DNA from: Nonomuraea indica
GTDB lineage: Bacteria; Actinomycetota; Actinomycetes; Streptosporangiales; Streptosporangiaceae
DNA: 64,000 nt
Direction: 5' to 3'
Assembly: GCF_002850745.1 (NCBI RefSeq)
Contig: NZ_KZ559468.1
Coordinates: 539,119-603,118, forward strand
A program made the translations under genes and the position numbers. The notes under the pieces were generated by a model. That model saw nothing but the letters and a program-made list of their open reading frames with translations. It had not been told where the DNA came from and ran no database searches. Shown here piece after piece: positions 58,180-64,000 of the stretch (positions within the stretch are counted from its first letter, which is position 1; every line of letters starts with the position of its first letter).

Positions 58180-58542
58180 ATGGACAGGCTGTTCACCGTG
58201 GACGAGGCCCGTGCGCTGCTGCCCTCGATCGTCGCGGACGCCCGCGCGCTGATCGCCGCGCGCGCCGACATGACGCAGCTCGCCCACGACCGGCGCACCG
58301 CCGGCACGTCGCCGCTGGGCGGCATCCCCGAGCTGAAGGCGCTGGAGGCCCGCATCGAGGACCTCCTGAGCGGCTGGGCGCGTCAGGGGATCGAGGTGAA
58401 GGGCGTCGCCCCCGTCCTGCTCGACTTCCCGGCCGTGCTCGACGGGGCCTCGGTCCGGCTGTGCTGGATCGAGGGCGAGACCGAGCTGCGCTGGTACCAC
58501 CGCACCGAGCTGGGCTTCGCGGGCCGCCGCCCGCTGCCGTAG
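58180..58542 (+). CDS. DUF2203 family protein
   Basis: A 120-residue protein matching DUF2203: LFTVDEARALLPSIVADARALIAARADM, a helical middle, and GVAPVLLDFPAVLDGASVRLCWIEGETELRWYHRTELGFAGRRPL. The family is small, soluble and of unknown function, common in actinobacteria. It appears leaderless, with its -10 box overlapping the preceding stop codon. The second CGNR gene follows 24 bp later. Confidence 0.9.
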   Translation: MDRLFTVDEARALLPSIVADARALIAARADMTQLAHDRRTAGTSPLGGIPELKALEARIEDLLSGWARQGIEVKGVAPVLLDFPAVLDGASVRLCWIEGETELRWYHRTELGFAGRRPLP

Positions 58543-58554
58543 CCGCGCCCGGCG

Positions 58555-58560
58555 TACGCT
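58555..58560 (+). promoter_or_regulatory. -10 box of the second CGNR gene, leaderless type
   Basis: TACGCT, 6 nt, then the GTG at 58567. The spacing is the same as for the first CGNR gene. Confidence 0.55.
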
Positions 58561-58566
58561 GCGGGG

Positions 58567-59226
58567 GTGAGCGTGCACTCGACCCGGGCGATGGCCGAGC
58601 GGGCCGTCGACCTGTGCGTGGCCCTGCTGTACGAGGAACCGTCGGCCGAGTCGGTGGCCCGGCTGCTGCGCGCCCACGGCGAGCGGGCCGTCGCCGAAGG
58701 CGAGCCGGCGGAGGACGCCGGAGACTCGCGGGCGGAAGTCATGCCGGTGGAGGGTGTGCGGGCCGAGGGTGTGCGGGCCGAGGGTGTGCGGGCCGAGGGT
58801 GTGCGGGCGGAGGTCGCGCGGGCGGAGGTTGTGCGGGCCGACGACGTGGCGGCGATGCGGGAGGCGGCGGGGCGGCTGGTCGAGGTGCTGGCCGCACCCG
58901 GCACGGACGCCGCCGCCGGGCTGCTCAACCGGATCCTCGCCGACACGGCCCGGCCGCCCCGGCTGACCAGCCATGGTGGCGCCTCCCCCTGGCACGTGCA
59001 CGTGGACGCCCATGACGACGTGCCGTGGGCGGAGTGGTTCCTGGCGTCGTCGGCCATGGCGCTGGCCGTCCTGCTGGCCGACCACCAGCGGGTGCCCGGC
59101 GGGCTGTGCGCCTCGGCCGGGTGCCGGCGGCCCTACCTCGACCTCGGGGGAGGCAGCCCGCGCCGCTTCTGCGGCACCCGCTGCGCCACCCGCGAACGCG
59201 TGGCCGCCCACCGGGCCCGTGCCTGA
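58567..59226 (+). CDS. CGNR-type zinc-finger protein with degenerate signature
   Basis: A 219-residue relative of the regulator at 46822. The C-terminal finger GLCASAGCRRPYLDLGGGSPRRFCGTRCATRERVAAHRA keeps four cysteines and the spacing of CGNR fingers, but the eponymous CGNR is CATR here. The N-terminal ABATE-like part is short. The region between contains a five-residue VRAEG repeat (residues about 64-88). The GTG at 58567 is leaderless-type. It lies close after DUF2203. Its targets are unknown. Confidence 0.82.
   Translation: MSVHSTRAMAERAVDLCVALLYEEPSAESVARLLRAHGERAVAEGEPAEDAGDSRAEVMPVEGVRAEGVRAEGVRAEGVRAEVARAEVVRADDVAAMREAAGRLVEVLAAPGTDAAAGLLNRILADTARPPRLTSHGGASPWHVHVDAHDDVPWAEWFLASSAMALAVLLADHQRVPGGLCASAGCRRPYLDLGGGSPRRFCGTRCATRERVAAHRARA
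58756..58830 (+). repeat. 15-bp in-frame tandem repeat in the second CGNR gene
   Basis: Three perfect copies of GTGCGGGCCGAGGGT at 58756, 58771 and 58786, followed by two variant copies to 58830. They encode VRAEG units. Confidence 0.9.
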
Positions 59227-59355
59227 CTCATGGGGCTGACGGAATGATCCCTGGTGAGCTGCGGACAAGGGCGTCTCGCCCGTGCCGCACACCGGGATCG
59301 CACGGGAGTGCCCGCCGCGGGAGCGCGGCCCCCGGCATCCCGCCGGCCGCGAGCG

Positions 59356-60657
59356 TCAGCCTGCCGCGCTCGTCCCGGACGGTTCGCGCAGCCGGCCACT
59401 TGGACGCGACAGCAGCCGGTACACCCCGGCGGCCAGCACCTGGAGCATCGCCCCGGCCAGCAGGGCCGCCCCGAGGTCGTACGCGGCCAGCGGGCCGGCC
59501 AGCGCGGCGCCACCGGCGTACGAGGTGATCTTGAGGCTGGCTCCGGTGGTGAAGATCTGGCCGCGCAGGCGCGGCGGCGCCTCCCGGTGCCGCACCGCCA
59601 GCAGCGCTGTGAGCTGCGGCCCCTCCGCCGCTCCCGCCAGCGCGGCGGCGAGCACCGCCAGCGCGAACGGGCCGCCGGTGTGCGCGACCCCGGCGGCCAG
59701 AGCCATGGCCGCGCCCAGGAGCAGCGTCGAACCCGCCAGGACGGTGTCGGGCCGCGGCTCCCAGCGCCGCAGCCGCGCTGCCGCCGTGTTCGCGGCGAGC
59801 GCGGCGGCCGCCGTCACCGCCAGCAGCAGCGCCCCGTACGACGCCTCGCCCGTCAGTTCGGCGCCGAGCAGCGGCGTGCCGACCACCAGCACGGCGACTC
59901 CGCAGAAGGAGACCATGGAGGTGGCGGTCGCCCGCCTCAGGGACGCGTTGCGCGCGATGGCGCCGAACCCGGCGGCGAGCTCCCGGCGCAACGCCGCCCC
60001 ACCCGCCGCCGTCCCACCCGCCGCCGCGCCGGTCGTCGTCGTGTCGTCCGTCGCCGCTCCGTCCGATGCCGCGCCGTCCGTCGCCGTCGCGTCCGATGCC
60101 GTGGCGTTGCCCGGGGCGGGAGTGGGGCGGCGGGGTGGGAGCGTCCATGCCGGAGGGACCGCCGCGAGCAGGAGCGCGGCCGACACCAGCACGGCCGTCT
60201 GCCCGCTCGTGGCCGCGGCGACCGCGGCCACCGCCGCGGGGCCGACCAGGCCCGCCACGTTGTAGCTGATCGCGTCCAGCGCGTTGGCCCGCGCCAGCCG
60301 GTCCGGCGGGACGACGAGGGGCAGCTGGGAGGTCCATCCGCCGGTGAGCGCCGGCCCCAGCAGCCCCGCCAGCGCGGCGACGGCGACCAGCGCGGCGTCG
60401 GGCAGCCGCCCCAGCCCCAGGAGCACGGCGAGCAGGCCGGCGGTGTAGCCGAGCAGGCACCAGCCCACCATCCGGCCCGGCCGTCCGGCCCGGTCGAGCA
60501 GCGCCCCGAGCAGGGGTCCGCCGACGGCCGCCGAGGCGGTCAGGCCCGCCAGCAGCCACGACCCCGGAACGGGGGACCCGCTCAGGGCGAGCCCCGCGAG
60601 GAGCAGGGCGGGACCGGACATCTCGTCACCGGTGCGCGCTGCCACGGCACCGACCAT
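59356..60657 (-). CDS. MFS transporter with a repetitive central loop
   Basis: About 433 residues with 10-12 membrane segments. ARTGDEMSGPALLLAGLALSGSP is the first helix, as in other actinobacterial MFS exporters, and GALLDRAGRPGRMVGWCLLGYTAG the loop 2-3 signature. The central cytoplasmic loop (residues about 180-225) is a degenerate ATASDATATDGAASDGAATDD repeat. ATG at 60657 is tentative, with no clear ribosome binding site; a GTG at 60672 would add five residues. A small plus-strand ORF begins only 29 bp upstream on the other strand. The substrate is unknown. Confidence 0.8.
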   Translation of the reverse strand: MVGAVAARTGDEMSGPALLLAGLALSGSPVPGSWLLAGLTASAAVGGPLLGALLDRAGRPGRMVGWCLLGYTAGLLAVLLGLGRLPDAALVAVAALAGLLGPALTGGWTSQLPLVVPPDRLARANALDAISYNVAGLVGPAAVAAVAAATSGQTAVLVSAALLLAAVPPAWTLPPRRPTPAPGNATASDATATDGAASDGAATDDTTTTGAAAGGTAAGGAALRRELAAGFGAIARNASLRRATATSMVSFCGVAVLVVGTPLLGAELTGEASYGALLLAVTAAAALAANTAAARLRRWEPRPDTVLAGSTLLLGAAMALAAGVAHTGGPFALAVLAAALAGAAEGPQLTALLAVRHREAPPRLRGQIFTTGASLKITSYAGGAALAGPLAAYDLGAALLAGAMLQVLAAGVYRLLSRPSGRLREPSGTSAAG

Positions 60658-60686
60658 GTAACGGCTCAACACGAAGGAGACGTTAC

Positions 60687-60881
60687 ATGGTTGAAGTCGT
60701 CGCGGCACCGCAGGGGCCCACGATCAAGAAGTGCCCGTCGAGGGATCGGCAGGATGACTGGCGGGAAAAACGCGGTCAATGGCAGCTTCCAGCCTTGGCG
60801 CCCCTGATCCGAGTGGGAGATCATCGAACAACGGATCGGGCTGAAAACGGGTTCAGCCAAGGTAAGACACTCGATGTCTGA
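60687..60881 (+). CDS. possible small protein with strong ribosome binding site
   Basis: A 64-codon frame starting with an ATG that has GAAGGAGA 6 nt upstream, in head-to-head position with the MFS gene. The product (MVEVVAAPQGPTIKKCPSRDRQDDWREK at the start) is basic and matches no family I know. The DNA here is less GC-rich than its neighbours, and the coding character is weak, so it may be a relic of a displaced gene or a real small ORF. Confidence 0.3.
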   Translation: MVEVVAAPQGPTIKKCPSRDRQDDWREKRGQWQLPALAPLIRVGDHRTTDRAENGFSQGKTLDV

Positions 60882-60972
60882 CGAGCATGTGGCTGCCTTC
60901 CAGCTGGGCCGATCAGAAGCCGCTTCGTCAGCTCGCGTCATTTGTCGATGAATCGTTGAATCAGAGGCGAGC
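60882..60972. other. short AT-richer gap before the LamG protein gene
   Basis: About 90 bp of lower GC than the surroundings. It must contain the promoter of the plus-strand gene at 60973. No convincing box is seen. No gene is visible. Confidence 0.4.
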
Positions 60973-63900
60973 GTGCGAAGGTTACTCGTCCGCAGCTTTG
61001 TGCTGCTGTCGGTTCTGCAGGGAATGCCGGTCTTCCCCGCCGCGGCGCAGTCGGTGGCGCTGACCGCCGAGGAGCAGGCGATGGTCACCGGGAAACCGGT
61101 GGAGGTGATGTCCCAGCGTACGGAGCGCGCCCAGGTGTTCGCGCAGCCCGACGGCTCCTACAAGATGGAGCAGTCGGCCGAGCCGGTGCGGGTCCGGCGG
61201 GGACGGGACTGGGTTGACGTCGACACGACCGTGAAGGCCCGCCAGGACGGCCGCGTCGCGCCCGCGGCCACCGTCACACCGACGCTCTACTCCGGTGGCG
61301 GCACGGCCGCCTTGGCGGAGTTCGGTGCCGGCGCCGATCGGCTCGTGCTGCGCTGGCCCACGGCGCTTCCCACGCCCGAGCTCGACGGCCACAAGGCGAT
61401 CTATCGCGAGGTGCTGCCGGGCGTCGATCTGCATCTGGAGACGTTCAAGCAGGGCTTCGGCTACGCGTTGATCGTCAAGAATCGCGCCGCCGCGCGTGAT
61501 CCGGCGCTGCGCGACATCCGCATCCCGGTCGAGGGCCTGACGGTGAAGACCGAGAAAGGCGTGCGGACCGCCGTCACCGCGGCCGGGAAGGCGATCTTCC
61601 AGTCGCCCACCTCCGTGGTGCAGGACTCCCGGCCGGACGGCGATCCCGGCACCCGCCGCGGCCACTCGGCCATCACCTCCTCCGGGGACGAGATCGTGAT
61701 CACGCCCGACACCGGAATCCTGGACGACCCGGACGCCGGGTTCCCGATCCGGATCGCCGAGCAGTGGTGGCCCGTCGGCCAGTTCGGCTGGACGTCGGTG
61801 TACGCGCAGTATCCGCATGACTCCTACTGGAACGGCGCCAACATGGGCAGCGACATGCGCGCTCGCGCCGGCTACTCGGGCGACTGGGACTGGCCTCCGG
61901 TCACCGTCCGCTCCTTCTACCACTTCGACCTGCGCTCCATGCGGGACAAACAGGTCCTCGGCGCCGAGCTGAACATCCTCGGCGGGTATTCGGCGACCTG
62001 CGCCAACAGCACCTACTGGCTGGCGCACTCGGACGGCGTCTGGAGCGGTACGACGTGGGCCAACCAGCCCGGCACCGGACACACCCAGGAACGCTGGGAA
62101 AGCGGCTTCGGACGGACCGGCTGCGGTGCCCGGTGGGTCGGCTGGGACGTCGGCTCCGACGTGGCGTGGTCCAACGCGAGGACGGACCACGTGACGTTCC
62201 GGCTCAGCGGCCCGGAGAACGACAAGTACGGCTGGCGCAAATGGGACACCACGTCCCAGGGCGAGCACCCGAAGCTGATCGTCAGGTTCAACCAGTACCC
62301 GCACACCCCGGGCGAGCTGACCGCAGCACCGAAGCCCGGCTGTGCCTACGCCCCGGACGAGCCGTACGTCACCACGACGACACCGACGGTCAAGGCGCGA
62401 CTCGACGACCCGGACGGAGGCAGGCTGACGGCGGTCTTCGAGTTCTGGAACTCGGGAGGGTCCGCGCCGCTGCACGAGGCCGTGGTCGGCGAGCAGGAAT
62501 CGGGCTCGCAGTTCCAGGTGACCGCCCCGGCCGGCCTGTACCGCGACGGCTCGCGGATCTCCTGGCGCGTCAAGGCCAGAGACCCCCATGGCGCCGAGTC
62601 CCCCTGGACCCGCTGGTGCGAGATCAGCGTCGACACCACGGCGCCGGACCGCAAGCCGACGGTCTCGTCGACCGACTATCCGGAGGGCGTGTCGAGCGGG
62701 GCGCCCGGCAAGTCCGGCCGGTTCCTCTTCGACGCCGCCGGCCTGGCGGACGCCGCCGGGTTCCGCTACCGGGTCAGCGGGCAGGGCTGGAAGTCCGTTC
62801 CGGCGGTGAACGGTTCCGCCTCCGTGGACATCGCGCCCACGACGGCCGACCCCATCCGGCTCGACGTCACCATCGAGGACAGAGCCGGCAACGTCGGGCA
62901 GGACAACGAGCTCCGGCCCGAGCTGAGCAACGTCCGCCGGTACGAGATCCGGGTCAACGGCCCCACGCCTCCCGCCGGCCACTGGCGGCTGGAGGGGCAG
63001 CATCTCGACACCGAGGTCAGGGACTCCACCGGTGACCACCCGGGCTCCTTCCCCGCGGGCAAGGCCCTGTGGACCAAGGGCAGGGCCGGCCGGGCCCTGG
63101 ACTTCTCCGGCGCCGCCGGCTCGTACGTGAGCACGCGCAACGGTCCCGCCCTCGACACCACCGCGAGCTTCACGGTCAGCGCCTGGGTGCGGCTGGACAC
63201 CGATCCGGGCAGCCGGTGGGTGACCGCGGTCAGCCAGGACGGGGGGCACGTCAGCCGCTTCGCGCTGCAGTACAAGGGCGAGAGCACCCGCAGATGGGCG
63301 TTCTCCATGATGTCGGAGGACTCCACGACGCCTCGGATCGACTCGGCCGTCGCGATGGACGATGGCTTCCTGCCGCGCGTCGGCGTGTGGACGCACCTGT
63401 CGGGCACCTACGACGTGACCGCGAAGAAGATCCGGCTGTACGTCAACGGCCTGCTCGCCGGTGAGAGCCCGCACGACGGGTTCTGGGGGAGCGCCGCGCC
63501 GAAGTCCCTGCAGATCGGGCGCGGCATGTGGGCCGACACCATCGGCGACTACTGGCCGGGAGCGATCGACGAGGTGAAGGTCCACGACCGCGCCCTGTCC
63601 GACGTCCGGATCGACAACGGCCCCTCGGAACTGGACGCGCTCGCCCAGACCTCGCTGCAGGAGGCGGTGTTCGCCTTCGACGAGGGGTCGGGCGTCACGA
63701 CCCACGACGCGACGGGCAACCCGCGCGTCGCGGCCCTCCCGGCCCGGTCCTGGACGACGGGCCGGGACGGCACGACCGGGTTCGCGATGGACAGCACCTA
63801 CGAGGGAAGCGACCACGTGGTCGCCGACGGGCCGGCCGTCCGGACCGACGACAGCTTCACGGTGTCGGCCTGGGTGAGACCGGCGAAGCTCGCCAGAGGC

Positions 63901-64000
63901 GTCCGTACGGTCGCGGCGCAGTCGGGCAGCGTCATGAGCGGCTTCTTCCTGCAGTACCGCTGGGGGGAGGGTGAGGCGGCCCCGTCGTGGCAGTTCGTCG
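60973..64000 (+). CDS. large secreted LamG-domain protein (runs off the window)
   Basis: At least 1009 residues, C-terminus not in the window. GTG at 60973 follows GAGGCGAGC and opens a signal peptide (RRLLVRSFVLLSVLQGMPVFPAAAQS). An N-terminal region (EVMSQRTERAQVFAQPDGSYKMEQSAEPVRVR) leads to a DNRLRE-like segment (PVTVRSFYHFDLRSM and CANSTYWLAHSDGVWS). Fibronectin-like parts follow, then two LamG-like jellyroll domains beginning near residue 675 (GHWRLEGQHLDTEVRDSTG) and 895 (VFAFDEGSGVTTHDATGN). In actinobacteria such chains often carry carbohydrate-binding or toxin-delivery parts at the C-terminus. The function here is open. Confidence 0.85.
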   Translation, partial: MRRLLVRSFVLLSVLQGMPVFPAAAQSVALTAEEQAMVTGKPVEVMSQRTERAQVFAQPDGSYKMEQSAEPVRVRRGRDWVDVDTTVKARQDGRVAPAATVTPTLYSGGGTAALAEFGAGADRLVLRWPTALPTPELDGHKAIYREVLPGVDLHLETFKQGFGYALIVKNRAAARDPALRDIRIPVEGLTVKTEKGVRTAVTAAGKAIFQSPTSVVQDSRPDGDPGTRRGHSAITSSGDEIVITPDTGILDDPDAGFPIRIAEQWWPVGQFGWTSVYAQYPHDSYWNGANMGSDMRARAGYSGDWDWPPVTVRSFYHFDLRSMRDKQVLGAELNILGGYSATCANSTYWLAHSDGVWSGTTWANQPGTGHTQERWESGFGRTGCGARWVGWDVGSDVAWSNARTDHVTFRLSGPENDKYGWRKWDTTSQGEHPKLIVRFNQYPHTPGELTAAPKPGCAYAPDEPYVTTTTPTVKARLDDPDGGRLTAVFEFWNSGGSAPLHEAVVGEQESGSQFQVTAPAGLYRDGSRISWRVKARDPHGAESPWTRWCEISVDTTAPDRKPTVSSTDYPEGVSSGAPGKSGRFLFDAAGLADAAGFRYRVSGQGWKSVPAVNGSASVDIAPTTADPIRLDVTIEDRAGNVGQDNELRPELSNVRRYEIRVNGPTPPAGHWRLEGQHLDTEVRDSTGDHPGSFPAGKALWTKGRAGRALDFSGAAGSYVSTRNGPALDTTASFTVSAWVRLDTDPGSRWVTAVSQDGGHVSRFALQYKGESTRRWAFSMMSEDSTTPRIDSAVAMDDGFLPRVGVWTHLSGTYDVTAKKIRLYVNGLLAGESPHDGFWGSAAPKSLQIGRGMWADTIGDYWPGAIDEVKVHDRALSDVRIDNGPSELDALAQTSLQEAVFAFDEGSGVTTHDATGNPRVAALPARSWTTGRDGTTGFAMDSTYEGSDHVVADGPAVRTDDSFTVSAWVRPAKLARGVRTVAAQSGSVMSGFFLQYRWGEGEAAPSWQFV

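Overview
The window is a 64-kb piece of a high-GC actinobacterial chromosome. GC is high throughout, GTG and TTG starts are common, and many promoters put a TANNNT box directly before the start codon. The gene set (B12-riboswitch-controlled nrdAB, GT4-type glgM divergent from glgC, a stand-alone LigD polymerase domain, CGNR regulators, Methyltransf_19 proteins) fits the Streptosporangiales/Streptomyces side of the phylum. I cannot name the genus. No integrase, transposase, plasmid gene, phage gene, CRISPR array or rRNA is visible. It reads as ordinary chromosome with accessory insertions.

Layout. 0-8.4 kb: a WS/DGAT acyltransferase cut by the window edge, a sulfite-oxidase-type molybdoenzyme, an F420-type LLM oxidoreductase, a small secreted protein with a strong terminator, a divergent paralogue of ribosomal protein L11, DNA polymerase X, an aldo/keto reductase and a zinc alcohol dehydrogenase. 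8.6-19.4 kb: a glutamate-cysteine-ligase-type enzyme, an unknown protein, DUF4291, a LigD polymerase domain, membrane acyltransferase, alpha/beta hydrolase, MFS transporter, and an amine oxidase with an XRE-cupin regulator. 19.4-25.4 kb: a 4-hydroxybenzoate to beta-ketoadipate pathway cluster (IclR regulator divergent from pobA-pcaH-pcaG-pcaB-pcaL). 25.4-28.7 kb: a signalling cluster of an ATPase-STAS fusion, a MEDS sensor protein and, divergently, a 30-residue membrane peptide, an ECF sigma factor and a small cysteine-bearing membrane protein. 28.8-34.4 kb: a very large DUF4132-like protein, then a Gly-Cys-Gly-Val tRNA operon. 34.4-41 kb: a peptidoglycan amidase, a small conserved protein, glmS, a SAM methyltransferase and a TctC-type lipoprotein. 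41-45.8 kb: a cobalamin riboswitch, nrdA, nrdB and mscS. 45.8-53 kb: an EamA exporter divergent from a CGNR regulator, a lipid kinase, glgC/glgM and an Nramp-like transporter. 53-64 kb: DDN oxidoreductase, an unknown gene, a 48-bp repeat array, GNAT, a CbiX-like protein, an MHS transporter with a GntR regulator, DUF2203, a second CGNR protein, an MFS transporter, and the start of a secreted LamG protein.

The clearest functional units are the pca cluster (4-hydroxybenzoate to protocatechuate and on to 3-oxoadipate), the B12-sensing class Ia ribonucleotide reductase operon, the divergent glgC/glgM pair for alpha-glucan synthesis, and the partner-switching/ECF sigma cluster. Two patterns run across the whole window. 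One is a set of leaderless-type starts (TANNNT, 6-7 nt, ATG/GTG) on at least eleven genes. The other is in-frame tandem repeats with units that are multiples of three bases, inserted in linkers of many unrelated proteins. The most promising items for follow-up are the L11 paralogue that has lost the thiopeptide-contacting prolines, the twin operators 42 bp apart in front of the CGNR regulator, and the MEDS/ATPase-STAS/ECF cluster.
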